DNA of 64,000 nt, from positions 372,001 through 436,000 of the forward strand of contig JAEUMD010000011.1 in NCBI GenBank assembly GCA_016793635.1, written 5' to 3'. Shown here in pieces: positions 37,801 through 46,709 of the stretch. Under the pieces are notes generated by a model that saw nothing but the letters and a program-made list of their open reading frames with translations, did not search any database and was not told the DNA's origin. Position numbers and translations under genes: made by a program. The DNA is from Hyphomicrobiaceae bacterium. Its GTDB lineage: Bacteria > Pseudomonadota > Alphaproteobacteria > Rhizobiales > Hyphomicrobiaceae. Numbering within the stretch: the stretch's first letter is position 1; the number at the start of each line of letters is the position of its first letter.

Positions 37801-37830
37801 AAACGGCGGCAGCGATGCCGCCGTTTTTCG
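37801..37830 (+). terminator. Intrinsic terminator of the RlpA-like gene
   Basis: AAAACGGCGGCA, loop GCGA, TGCCGCCGTTTTT. A perfect stem with the U-tract as part of its 3-prime arm. Confidence 0.9.
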
Positions 37831-38003
37831 TTTGGCCGACATTCGTCAGGGGCACACGTGCTGCGCAAACTCACGCAGAGCCGTGTGGTAAGCACGCGCC
37901 GGTTTGCCAAACGACGGAAAAATCCGATAAGTTCCCGCAACCGCATGGCATGTCTGCTCGGCCCCGATCGGCGCAGGCTCTCACCCGCACGTCCGGAAAG
38001 CAC

Positions 38004-38783
38004 ATGACCAACGCCGCCAACTCTTTCGATCGCGACGTGGCCCTCGCAGAAATCCGCAAGGCGATGATCGAGAAGAAGCTGACGCAGGCCGAGTTGGCCG
38101 ACGCCGCGGACTGCCACGAGAAGACGATCCAGAACCTGCTCGGAGGCCGCTCGGTCCGTGACCAGACGCTATTCGACGTCTGCATGGTGCTGGGCCTCGA
38201 CTTCGAGCGGATCAGGGACCACTGGGCCCCGACCGCCGCCGCCGCGCGCGAACCGCAGGACCTCAAGGGCGAGGGCGGCGTGGTCGCGCCGGTTTACATG
38301 GGCGCCTACACCCGTGCCGCGGTCGACCACTACATCGGCAGCTACCTAACGCTGCGGCCAGCCTTCTCGCTGCCGGACGTCATCATCGCCTACCGTACCG
38401 ACATCACCTGGGACCCGGAGTGGCCGAGCCTGCTGTTCCAGGAAAGCGGCCGACCCGACGCCACCTATTCGCACCGTGGGCGCCTCTACATTCCGACTGC
38501 ATCGATGTTCCTGCACCTGGTCTCGCTGACCAAGGGCGCCATGCGCATGGTGCTCGTTTCGCAGATCGATCGTACGGGATGCATGCGGGGGCTCATCACC
38601 ACGCTCAACAAGCAGGGTGCGATGCTGTTGCCGGTGTCCTGCCCGATCGTCTATGCCCGACGCGACCATATCGACACCGACGGACTAGGCCAGATCACGC
38701 CAGATCACCCCGCCTACCCGGCCTACCGCAGCATGTTGCGAGAAACCATCGCCGACGGCTACGCACGGCTCGTCGACGCCTGA
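38004..38783 (+). CDS. XRE-family transcriptional regulator with unknown C-terminal domain
   Basis: 259 residues. Residues 10-70 are an HTH_3 helix-turn-helix (KKLTQAELADAADCHEKTIQ, NLLGGRSV). Residues about 90-259 form a domain I cannot name; it includes PVYMGAYTRAAVDHYIGSYL and a tryptophan-rich segment (DITWDPEWPSLLFQE), perhaps a ligand or self-interaction domain. The ATG at 38004 has GGAAAG upstream. It runs convergent into the patatin gene with a 25-base overlap of the coding 3-prime ends. Confidence 0.82.
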   Translation: MTNAANSFDRDVALAEIRKAMIEKKLTQAELADAADCHEKTIQNLLGGRSVRDQTLFDVCMVLGLDFERIRDHWAPTAAAAREPQDLKGEGGVVAPVYMGAYTRAAVDHYIGSYLTLRPAFSLPDVIIAYRTDITWDPEWPSLLFQESGRPDATYSHRGRLYIPTASMFLHLVSLTKGAMRMVLVSQIDRTGCMRGLITTLNKQGAMLLPVSCPIVYARRDHIDTDGLGQITPDHPAYPAYRSMLRETIADGYARLVDA

Positions 38784-39904
38784 GGTCCGGCAGGAGGGGC
38801 ACCTTGGACCTTCGGTGCCGGTAGCGCGATACCCGTAGCCCGCGCCTCCGCCTCGACCATCGCGATGTGGTCGGCGACCGGCGAGCGCAGGAAGCGTGCA
38901 ACGAGATCGACGCTCTCGCGCCGGCCAATGTCCCCCCGATGGCGATCGAGCCATTTGTGGGTCTCGGTGCGTCCGGCACCGTGCAGATAGGTGAACAGCC
39001 CCCAGTCGGGCTTCATCTTAGTCTCCGGTTTGAGACCCGACGTGTAGCGCCCCGCCTCGATCATGTGGAACCGGTGCCGCGCTATAGGGTTGCGGCGGCG
39101 CAGTCGCGGCCCCCAGCCCCGTGCCTCCTCCTCGCGCAACGCGTCGATCATCTCGATGTCGCGCAACAGCGGCGCGTTGAACGTCAGCCGGTTGACGTGC
39201 CCGGCGATCTCGCGCGCACCCGTCGGCAACTCCGGCTTGTAGATGGGATTGAGCAGCACCAGCAGCGTATCGCCGACGGGACTTTGCCGCGCCAGGTTGA
39301 CGAGATCGGGATTGGCCGAGTAACCGCCATCCCAATAGGCGACGTTGTCGATGACGGCCGCGTGGTGAAGCGTCGGCAGGCAGGCGGATGCAAGCACCGC
39401 ATCGACCGACATTTCGTCGCGGCGGAATAGACGTGGACGCCCGCTCGCGACCTCGGTGGCGGCGATCAGGAGCTCTACCGGCGCCCGTGTCCGGACGAGT
39501 TCGAAATCTATGGTCTGCTCGAGCAGGCGCCGAAGCGGGTCGAATCCCATCGGATTGAATTCGTAGGGCGACATCAGCGCCGTCATCTGGCTCATCGCCG
39601 ACGAGCGGGTCAGACTGTAGAGGAACGGGTTGACGCGCATCAGGTCGGTGACACCGGCTTTGACCACCGCCGCCCAGACCTCGCGCAGCTTTTCGCGCGC
39701 TTTCTCACGCCCGCCCTCGGCGAGCCCCGCGGCGAGCGCGATGGCGTTGACGGCTCCGGCGCTGGTCGCCGAGACCCAGCCGAAGCTGATGTTCTCGTCC
39801 TCCAGCAGCCGGTCGAGCACGCCCCAGGTGAAGGCGCCGTGCGCACCCCCACCCTGTAGCGCGAGATTGATTCTCAATCCGCGTTTGAAAAGTGCCAAAG
39901 CCAC
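38759..39904 (-). CDS. Patatin-like phospholipase
   Basis: 381 residues. The oxyanion loop is LALQGGGAHGAFTWGVLDRL near residue 15, the nucleophile elbow ATSAGAVNAI near residue 47, and the catalytic aspartate is in the DGGY motif near residue 205. Serine-aspartate dyad hydrolase acting on acyl lipids; substrate unknown. The elbow begins with Ala where most patatins have Gly (GxSxG). The start is GTG 39904. It lies 46 bases after btuD on the same strand and may be read through from the B12 operon. Confidence 0.88.
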   Translation of the reverse strand: MALALFKRGLRINLALQGGGAHGAFTWGVLDRLLEDENISFGWVSATSAGAVNAIALAAGLAEGGREKAREKLREVWAAVVKAGVTDLMRVNPFLYSLTRSSAMSQMTALMSPYEFNPMGFDPLRRLLEQTIDFELVRTRAPVELLIAATEVASGRPRLFRRDEMSVDAVLASACLPTLHHAAVIDNVAYWDGGYSANPDLVNLARQSPVGDTLLVLLNPIYKPELPTGAREIAGHVNRLTFNAPLLRDIEMIDALREEEARGWGPRLRRRNPIARHRFHMIEAGRYTSGLKPETKMKPDWGLFTYLHGAGRTETHKWLDRHRGDIGRRESVDLVARFLRSPVADHIAMVEAEARATGIALPAPKVQGAPPAGPQASTSRA

Positions 39905-39950
39905 CCCCCGATGCGATGAGCCACCGCCATCGCACGCGCAATGGGCGGGA

Positions 39951-40724
39951 TCATGTCAGGGAACGCTCCGCGAGCACAATCGAAACATCGTCGAGTTTGC
40001 CGATGCGCGCGGAGATGCCGAAGGCGCGAGCCAGATTTTCCGACGTCACCACGTCGGCCGAGGGGCCCGCCGCTAGGATGCGGCCATCATGCAACAGCAC
40101 GCTACGGCGGCAATGGCGCAACGCCAGCGACAGATCGTGGACGGCGACAACGATGCCATGCCCTGCGGCGGCGAGGCGCTCGAGGTGCGTAAAGAGTTGG
40201 AGCACATGCGCCATGTCGAGGCCGGCAGTCGGCTCGTCGGCTATCAGAATCGAGGCTTCCTGCGCCAGCGCACGGGCTAGCAGCGCACGGGCAAGCTCCC
40301 CCCCAGAAAGCCGATCTGCACGCCGCATCGCCAAGCCCAGAAGATCCATCGCCGACAGCGCCGCGTCGATCGCGGCACGGTCGGCCGGCGTCACCTGGGC
40401 CAGCGGCCCCGCGTGCGGCATGCGGCCGAGCGCGACAATGCGCTCCACGCTCACCGGCCAGCCGACCGCGCGTTCCTGCGGCAGATAGGCGATGGCCCGA
40501 GCGAGCCGGCGGCGGTCGAGCCCGGAGACGTCCTCGCCGTTGAGCAGCACGCGGCCCGCGAAGGGCGCGAGCAGCCCCGCAAGTGCTTTCAGTAGCGTCG
40601 ACTTGCCCGCACCATTGGGGCCGATGACAGCGACGATCTCTCCCGGTTCGATGACCAACGACGCGTCGCCGACGACTTCGCGCGCGCCGAGCCTGACGGA
40701 GATGTTCTCGGCTGCGAGCCTCAT
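39951..40724 (-). CDS. btuD: Vitamin B12 ABC transporter ATP-binding protein
   Basis: 257 residues. Walker A IGPNGAGKSTLLKAL near residue 35, Q-loop LPQERAVGWP, signature LSGGELARALLARALAQ, Walker B ILIADEPTAGLD and switch histidine AVHDLSLALRH. The sequence type is the FecE/HmuV/BtuD class that energises siderophore, heme or cobalamin import. The ATG overlaps the btuC stop by four bases. B12 rather than iron is inferred from the cobalamin riboswitch upstream of the operon. Confidence 0.9.
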   Translation of the reverse strand: MRLAAENISVRLGAREVVGDASLVIEPGEIVAVIGPNGAGKSTLLKALAGLLAPFAGRVLLNGEDVSGLDRRRLARAIAYLPQERAVGWPVSVERIVALGRMPHAGPLAQVTPADRAAIDAALSAMDLLGLAMRRADRLSGGELARALLARALAQEASILIADEPTAGLDMAHVLQLFTHLERLAAAGHGIVVAVHDLSLALRHCRRSVLLHDGRILAAGPSADVVTSENLARAFGISARIGKLDDVSIVLAERSLT

Positions 40725-41704
40725 CGCACCAGCTCCCGCCGCGTCGCCACCACCAGCCAAAAAAAGAACGGCGCGCCGACGAGCGCGGTAACGACGCCGA
40801 GCTTGACGTCGCCAGAAGGAGACACGATCCGCACCGCCACGTCCGCGGCGAGCACCAGTGCGGCGCCGCCGAAGAAGCTCGGCGCCAGCAGTCGGCGCGG
40901 CTCGAAGCCCGCGAGCGGGCGCAGCAGATGTGGCACGACGAGACCGACGAAGCCTATGCTTCCCGCGACCGCCGTCGCTGCGCCGACGCCGAGCGACACG
41001 CCGGCAACGATGACCCGCCGAAGGCGCGTGAGATCGGCGCCGAGGTTCTGCGCCGCGTCCTCGCCGAGCGTCAACGCATCGAGGCTCGAGCCGGTCCACA
41101 TGAGCAGAGCCGAGCCGACCAGCATCAAGGGCGCGGCGATCCACACGTGCAAGAGACTACGATCCGAAAGCGACCCCATCGTCCAGTAGAGGATTTCGAC
41201 GGAAGCGAACGGGTTAGGGGCAAGGTTGAGCGCCAGCGCGGTGAGCGCCGCCGCGAGACTCGAAATGGCGACACCCGCCAGGATGAGCGAAATCGGCGCG
41301 CTGCGCTCTCCCGCCAGCAGGACGACGGCGAGTGTCGCGGCGCCTGCACCCAGCAGACCGCCGAGCGGCAACGCAAGTGCGAACGCGCCGGCGACACCGG
41401 AATGGATGGCGACGACGGCACCGAGTGACGCGCCGCCGGAGACGCCGAGCAGGCCGGGCTCCGCGAGCGGGTTGCGCAGATAGCCTTGCAGCACCGCGCC
41501 GCAGAGCCCGAGCGTTCCACCGACGAGGAAGCCGAGAATGGCACGCGGCAGTCGAATTTCGAGCAGGATCAGACGACGCGCGGTGGCATCCGCCGGCAGA
41601 CCGAGTCCGTCGGGTCCGATGCCGAGGGAGAGCGCAAATAGGACCAGCGCCATGGACGCGATCGCGAGCGTCAAACGCCCCCGCGTAAGCAGGCCTCCGG
41701 CCAT
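40721..41704 (-). CDS. btuC: Vitamin B12 ABC transporter permease (FecCD family)
   Basis: 327 residues with about nine to ten hydrophobic segments. FecCD signatures include RLPRAILGFLVGGTLGLCGA near residue 55, NPLAEPGLLGVSGGASLGAV near residue 80, and GFVGLVVPHLLRPLAG near residue 245, which forms the ATPase-coupling loop. The ATG at 41704 has GGGTGGA upstream. Two copies would form the inner-membrane pore with BtuD. Specificity inferred from context. Confidence 0.9.
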   Translation of the reverse strand: MAGGLLTRGRLTLAIASMALVLFALSLGIGPDGLGLPADATARRLILLEIRLPRAILGFLVGGTLGLCGAVLQGYLRNPLAEPGLLGVSGGASLGAVVAIHSGVAGAFALALPLGGLLGAGAATLAVVLLAGERSAPISLILAGVAISSLAAALTALALNLAPNPFASVEILYWTMGSLSDRSLLHVWIAAPLMLVGSALLMWTGSSLDALTLGEDAAQNLGADLTRLRRVIVAGVSLGVGAATAVAGSIGFVGLVVPHLLRPLAGFEPRRLLAPSFFGGAALVLAADVAVRIVSPSGDVKLGVVTALVGAPFFFWLVVATRRELVR

Positions 41705-41756
41705 CAGTCCACCCGATCGTTCACGCGGCACCACGAAATTTCCGGGTAGCGCGCCG

Positions 41757-42728
41757 TCATGGCATCGCCCGCACGAGCGACGCACGAACACTCGCGCGAG
41801 CCTCCGCGTTGGCGGGATCTGGCGTACCCACCGCCGCCATGTTGCCGGCGATGGCGGCGCGCGTCGCGACCAGCCGTTCGATACCGTCGGCCACCGCCGG
41901 CGATCCGCACAGCCACAGTGGCATGCCGAGTTCGGCGTGCGGGCGCCGGCGCATCAGATCACGCAATGCGGGGTGACGGAGATTATCCGCCGAGACGCTG
42001 CGGAATGCATCGGGCGCGTTGGCGAGAACCACCAGATCAGGAGGACGAGCGATGAACGACTCGAGCGGGAGGCGCCCTGCCGGGCCGAGTTTCAACTCGG
42101 ATGCCATGTTGCGGAAACCGGCCGTGTTCAGCATCGCATCGATCAACCCGCCTGGACCTGCGGAAAGGCTGTTGACCTGATAAGCGAGCGCGGTCGGCTT
42201 GGCGGCGCCGCCCGGCCGTACGGCATCGAGGCGGGCGTCAAATGCGCGGATCAAGGCGTCGCCGCGCTCCGGCTCTCCGACCGCCGCTGCGATACGGCGG
42301 ATCGCCACCCTGATGCCCTCGAGATCGCTCGCCAGGGGAACGACCTCGACGCGCACGCCGAGCCGGTTGAGCAACGCCACCGCCTGGGGCGTCGAGTATT
42401 CGGCGGTCAGGACCAGATCGGGCGCGAGCGCCAGAACCTCCTCCGCCGAGCCGTGCACGCTGGCGATGCCGGCCGCATCGGCGACGACGGGCGAGAGCTG
42501 GCTATCACCAGCGAGATGGCTCAACGCGGCGATGCGCTCGCGACCGACGAGGTGTACGAGGATCTGATCGGTGCACAGGTTGATCGAAACGATGCGTCGC
42601 GCCGGACCATTGCTCCGCACGGAATCGGCACGAGACGGCGAGGATGCGAGCGCGCAAGCGAGGAGAGCGACGGCGCCGAGCGCCATCGCCTTGATCCTGC
42701 GCGCCAACGTTGCGTCTCGCACCTGCAC
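41757..42728 (-). CDS. btuF: Vitamin B12 periplasmic-binding protein
   Basis: 323 residues with a signal peptide (ALGAVALLACALASSPSRADS). A helical-backbone (cluster A-III) binding protein: RRIVSINLCTDQILVHLV at the start of the mature N-lobe, a long connecting helix near residue 155-175, and ARPPDLVVLANAPDAF in the C-lobe. It captures cobalamin delivered by BtuB. GTG start at 42728, ATG at 42686 possible. 21 bases after btuB, 52 before btuC. Confidence 0.87.
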   Translation of the reverse strand: MQVRDATLARRIKAMALGAVALLACALASSPSRADSVRSNGPARRIVSINLCTDQILVHLVGRERIAALSHLAGDSQLSPVVADAAGIASVHGSAEEVLALAPDLVLTAEYSTPQAVALLNRLGVRVEVVPLASDLEGIRVAIRRIAAAVGEPERGDALIRAFDARLDAVRPGGAAKPTALAYQVNSLSAGPGGLIDAMLNTAGFRNMASELKLGPAGRLPLESFIARPPDLVVLANAPDAFRSVSADNLRHPALRDLMRRRPHAELGMPLWLCGSPAVADGIERLVATRAAIAGNMAAVGTPDPANAEARASVRASLVRAMP

Positions 42729-42749
42729 GCGCCTCGTCCCTTGTTGCGA

Positions 42750-44939
42750 CTACTTCGAGGATACACGATCCGCGAGCGCGTCGAGACTGACGCGCACGCC
42801 GCCATACGCCGCGATGCCCGGCGTCGCGTAGTCGACCTGCTCACGGTATTCGGTATCGAGTGCGTTCTCGACACGTCCGAACAACTCGACGTTCGGCGTC
42901 AGCTTGTAGGAGGCCGATACCGTCAGCAGCCAGTAGGGATCGAGGTAGACGACGCGCTGGTCGAGCGCCGGATAGCCGAACGGATCGTGGAACAACACGA
43001 AGAAGCCGTCGTCGCGGGCACGGCCGTTGTAGAGGGCGGCCAAGTTCAGATTGCCGCGCCCTTCGGCGAAGACATAATCGAAATCGAAACGCGCGGCGTG
43101 GCGGGCGCGGCGTGCCTCCTCCTGGCCATCGGCATCGATCGCATCGAGCCACGTGTAGGAACCGCCGACGGTGACGCCATCGACCACGCGCAGTCTTGCT
43201 GCAACTTCGACGCCGTCGCGGGTGCTGATGCCGGGCAGGTTGATGGCGCCCGTGAAGGTCGTCCTGATCTTGTTCTCCAGGTCCTGCTCGAAGTAGGTGA
43301 CATCGAAGATCGCGCGTCCGCCAAACAGCGTCAGCTCGACGCCTGCATCCCAGCCGAAGCTCTTTTCCGCCTGCAGGCCCGGGTTGGGCAGGAACAGGCC
43401 GAACTGGCCGAACTGCTCGAACATGGTCGGCAGCTTGACGCCCGTGCCGACACTCGCGTGCGGCCTGAGCCCAAGCTCGCGCAACGACAGCGACGTCGAA
43501 GCCCGCCACGTGTTCACATCGTCGAAGCTGTCGCTGTCGTCATGACGTACCGAGCCGGTGAGCGTAAGCCGGTCGGCGAACTCGCCGCGCCATTCGCCAG
43601 CAAACGCGAGCTGGCCGCGTTCGTGGCTTAGCCCGTTACCAATGAACCGATCGTCCTGCTGCTCGACGAGGCTCGTCAGGCTGTGTTTTGCCGCCAGCGC
43701 GGGTGTCGCAAACCGCCACGTCGCGAGATAGGCATAACGGTTGGCGATGCCTTCGTTGTCGGAGATGCCGAACGCTGCATCCTTGTCGACGACACTGGAT
43801 GCGAGCCGGGAGAGGCGCACGAGATGCGTGAAGCTGCCGTCGCGGCTGTCGTAGCGGATATTGAGACCCGTCGCGAGAATGTCGCTGGTGAAGCTCGATG
43901 CGTCGTCGAAGGCGCCGGCGAACCCGCCGTCCGGGCCGTCGTAGCCGTCGCGCGCGGCGTTCTTGGTGAACTTTCGAAGGCTGAAGTCGACGACCAGTCC
44001 ATCGATCGGCTCGACGCCGCCACGCAACGACAGCTGGCTGAAGCGCACGGGATCGTCCTCGTTGCCGATCGCGGCGACGTTGAAGCCCGCGACCTCGCGC
44101 CAGTGATGTCCGACCGAGAACCACGCGGTGCCGTTGCTCGCCGAGGCGCGGGTGGCGACGTCACGAGTCCCGTAGCCGCCGAACTCGGTCCGCGCCGTCG
44201 CACTCGCGCCGGGCTTGCCGCGCCCATCCGTCGTGATGACGTTGACGACGCCAGCCAGTGCATTGGAGCCGTAGAGGCCGCTCTGCGGGCCACGGATCAC
44301 CTCGATGCGCTCGATGCCTTCGGTCAGAAGGTTGGAGAAGTCGAAGCTTCCTGTGGTCGGATCGTTAACCGCGATGCCGTCGACAATAACCAGCGTATGG
44401 TTCGCCTCCGCGCCGCGAATGCGCACGTCGGTGATGCCGCCGAAGCCGGCGCCACGACTGACCTGGACGCCGGGAAGCGCGCGCAATGCATCGGCGGCAT
44501 TGCGCACCTGCTGCTTATCGATTTCCTGGCCCGTCACAACCGTCACCGAGGTGCCGAGCGTCTCGCGATCGAAGCCCGCGGCCCCTTGGCCTGCCGAACC
44601 CGCGCTTTCGTCGATCTCGACTGCTCCGCTGCCCGAACCTGCCTGCCCCTGGGCGGCGGCGGCGGCGCTCTTCGCCTTCTTCGACGCGCCACCCTGGTCC
44701 TGCCCCTCATCGTCCGCCACTTGCGGCTTTTTCTTGGGCCCAGCCTTGGCAATGGGCTTCGCCAACGTCGCTCCCTCGACGACGATCGGCGGCAGTACGG
44801 CCGGAGCCTGCGTCTGCTGTGCGAGTACGTGTGTCGATGAGCCGAGGCTCAGCGCCACCGCCAGCAGGCCGACCGGCCGGTTCGACAATGCTCGACACGC
44901 CGCGACGGATTCGCTGCGCGCATGGAATTTGAACGTCAT
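42750..44939 (-). CDS. btuB: TonB-dependent vitamin B12 receptor
   Basis: 729 residues. Signal peptide ending near VLAQQ, a TonB-box-like segment PPIVVEGAT, then a long charged low-complexity linker (about residues 55-100) before the plug domain (GTSVTVVTGQEIDKQQVRNA, IRGAEANHTLVIVDGIAVND, VIRGPQSGLYGSNALAGVVN). The C-terminal 22-strand barrel runs to the end, with GRVENALDTEYREQ near the close. ATG 44939 has GGGGGAT upstream. Cobalamin specificity comes from the riboswitch 240 bases upstream and the btuFCD genes downstream. Confidence 0.93.
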   Translation of the reverse strand: MTFKFHARSESVAACRALSNRPVGLLAVALSLGSSTHVLAQQTQAPAVLPPIVVEGATLAKPIAKAGPKKKPQVADDEGQDQGGASKKAKSAAAAAQGQAGSGSGAVEIDESAGSAGQGAAGFDRETLGTSVTVVTGQEIDKQQVRNAADALRALPGVQVSRGAGFGGITDVRIRGAEANHTLVIVDGIAVNDPTTGSFDFSNLLTEGIERIEVIRGPQSGLYGSNALAGVVNVITTDGRGKPGASATARTEFGGYGTRDVATRASASNGTAWFSVGHHWREVAGFNVAAIGNEDDPVRFSQLSLRGGVEPIDGLVVDFSLRKFTKNAARDGYDGPDGGFAGAFDDASSFTSDILATGLNIRYDSRDGSFTHLVRLSRLASSVVDKDAAFGISDNEGIANRYAYLATWRFATPALAAKHSLTSLVEQQDDRFIGNGLSHERGQLAFAGEWRGEFADRLTLTGSVRHDDSDSFDDVNTWRASTSLSLRELGLRPHASVGTGVKLPTMFEQFGQFGLFLPNPGLQAEKSFGWDAGVELTLFGGRAIFDVTYFEQDLENKIRTTFTGAINLPGISTRDGVEVAARLRVVDGVTVGGSYTWLDAIDADGQEEARRARHAARFDFDYVFAEGRGNLNLAALYNGRARDDGFFVLFHDPFGYPALDQRVVYLDPYWLLTVSASYKLTPNVELFGRVENALDTEYREQVDYATPGIAAYGGVRVSLDALADRVSSK

Positions 44940-45520
44940 GACATCCCCCAAGGAACGACCAAAGGGTGAAGGCATGCGAACGGTTGCCACCAGACGCGAC
45001 TGGCACGCGCGCCAGGCGGAGCGTACTCCGCCGGCGCTCGAAACAGAGACCTATATGATCAGGATGAAATGCCCGACCTTGGCGACACCGAACGCTTGCT
45101 CCCACCGGTTGCACATCGGTCGCCACTACGGGAGTCCGCTCCACCGCGCGCCCCGCACGGAGGATGGGCGACTTGCGATGGCAGGTCTCCTGGCTCGCGG
45201 CTCTAGCGCCTTGCTCCAACCTTCCCATCGGCCCGGGTCGGGCCGACAGTGGCATCTGCGGAGCAGGCTCACCGCTTACAGTTGCGGGGGCAGCCTCGGA
45301 TGAAGGCGGAGCATTCCGCCGGTCCCGAGTTCCCTTTTCACCCGCCGGACTTTCGCCCGCCGGGAACCATCACCCGCCAATCGGGCTACAAAGCAGACGG
45401 AAAGTCAACTGCGGCGAATGGCTGGGACGGCGAATTCGGAAACAGCGTGGCTCTGCGCACCACGGAACGCGCCCGGCCGAACCGCGCCAAGAGAGAGAGA
45501 GGCGGATGGGATGCCGCGAG
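44940..45520. other. Leader and promoter region of the B12 operon
   Basis: 581 bases with the cobalamin riboswitch (45177-45370) and a 239-base leader between it and btuB. A 7-bp hairpin GGCGGAG/CTCCGCC at 45015-45032, without a U-tract, lies in the leader and could be part of the expression platform. The promoter should lie between 45380 and 45520. Confidence 0.55.
45177..45370 (-). promoter_or_regulatory. Cobalamin riboswitch
   Basis: On the minus strand the conserved elements occur in order: GAAAAGGGAAC near the 5-prime end, CCCCCGCAACTGTAAGCGG, GATGCCACTGTC, GATGGGAAGG, and the B12 box AGCCAGGAGACCTGCC. These define the AdoCbl-type aptamer. It precedes btuB and should repress btuB-btuF-btuC-btuD when adenosylcobalamin is abundant. 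Boundaries are approximate. Confidence 0.96.
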
Positions 45521-46039
45521 TTACTCGGACGCTTCCTTCAGAATCGTATCGAGTAGCGCATTGATGTCGGTGAGCGCCTTGTGCGACGCCTCGTTGCCGC
45601 GCATCGCCGCCGCGCGGTAGCCGATCGTAACCTCGCCGGGCTTATCCGGCGCCGCATAGACGAACATCATGTAGGGGCACATCCCCATGTTGATCGGGTC
45701 CGCCTCCATCATCGCGCGCGACAGCTTCGACGAGCAGAACGTGAAATACTCGGCGTCGGTGTAGATCTCCTTGGACGAGCCGACGTCGCTGCCCGTCCGC
45801 TTCAGCATCTCACCGATGCGTCCGTTGTAGTCGATCTTGAGACCCTGGTTGATGATCGCGTTCTGGAGGTCGGTGCGCGCGTCGGCGAACTCGGCCTTCT
45901 TGGTGACGCGCTTCAGGATGTCGTCTGCCTTCGCCGGTCCTGCACCGATACCCGCGGTGACGGCCAGCGCCGAGGCGGCAAGGCAGACAAACGCGCGTAC
46001 GCTGGACGCGCCCCGGATCGAGCGGGCGATGGTTGGCAT
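45521..46039 (-). CDS. Secreted DUF302 domain protein
   Basis: 172 residues with a signal peptide (CLAASALAVTAGIG, cleavage near AKADD). The rest matches the DUF302 pattern: DLQNAIINQGLKIDYNGRIG, FTFCSSKLSRAMMEADPINM, CPYMMFVYAAPDKPGEVTIG, with conserved cysteines and methionines that might bind a metal or heme. Function of the family is not established. ATG 46039 has GGGGAGAACG upstream. Last gene of the MFS-small protein-small protein series. Confidence 0.8.
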   Translation of the reverse strand: MPTIARSIRGASSVRAFVCLAASALAVTAGIGAGPAKADDILKRVTKKAEFADARTDLQNAIINQGLKIDYNGRIGEMLKRTGSDVGSSKEIYTDAEYFTFCSSKLSRAMMEADPINMGMCPYMMFVYAAPDKPGEVTIGYRAAAMRGNEASHKALTDINALLDTILKEASE

Positions 46040-46240
46040 TGACGTTCTCCCCAGAGCTTTGTTTTTGTGTCATTTGCGTGCGAGGCGATGGCGTTCGCCG
46101 GTGCGCGGCTTCTTCTGGCTCGTCGCGCCCTTCGTGGCGACGCCCCCCGGCGGGAAGGGCACCCTCGCGCAGATCAGCATAGTCGAATGTGCGGATTTCG
46201 GAAGGCGAATTGGTGCCCGGCCCCGCCCCGCTGCCCCGGC

Positions 46241-46381
46241 TCAGGGATGCAACTCCTGCCAGATGAGCGCGAGATAGCCGAGCGCGACCATGGCGGCGAC
46301 CGCGAACGCCAGGGTCAGCAGGCGCCGACGGCCGGCGGCCGACGTCGTTCCAGGTGATCGCCGGGGACCGGTTTCGCTCAT
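46241..46381 (-). CDS. 46-residue single-pass membrane protein
   Basis: Short gene with ATG 46381 and AAAGG upstream. A basic N-terminal half (RRSPGTTSAAGRRR) is followed by one hydrophobic helix (LLTLAFAVAAMVALGYLALI) and a short C-terminus WQELHP. No family recognised. It lies between the 73-residue protein and the DUF302 gene on the same strand; the codon use is like neighbouring genes. Confidence 0.5.
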   Translation of the reverse strand: MSETGPRRSPGTTSAAGRRRLLTLAFAVAAMVALGYLALIWQELHP

Positions 46382-46425
46382 CGCAATTGACCTTTCAAGG
46401 TTCCAGGAACCATGTCCGGCGGTTC

Positions 46426-46647
46426 TCAGAAGCAGAACAGCATGCCGGAAAGACCGGCGAGATCGACGAACAGCGCCTCGCGCCGGACAGCGATCAGATA
46501 AACGGCCGCCGCCACCACAAGCGCGACGAAGACCGTCAACGCCGTGCCGACGCCGCGTGGCGCACGGATCTTTTCGCGCCGACCCTCACCCGCAGCATGG
46601 TCCGGTCGCTGCGTTTTCTCGTCGTCGGGCTCCGTGCCGTTTGCCAT
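46426..46647 (-). CDS. 73-residue single-pass membrane protein
   Basis: ATG 46647 with a near-perfect ribosome site (GGGGAGG, 5 bases spacing). Residues 1-30 are hydrophilic and charged, 34-53 form one hydrophobic helix (ALTVFVALVVAAAVYLIAV), and the C-terminus LAGLSGMLFCF is hydrophobic and ends in Cys-Phe. No family recognised. 62 bases after the MFS gene on the same strand. Confidence 0.6.
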   Translation of the reverse strand: MANGTEPDDEKTQRPDHAAGEGRREKIRAPRGVGTALTVFVALVVAAAVYLIAVRREALFVDLAGLSGMLFCF

Positions 46648-46709
46648 CGTCGCCTCCCCGTTCGCCCGCCGCCGTTTCGGCGATCCCAGCTCGCGACCGT
46701 ACGGGATGC

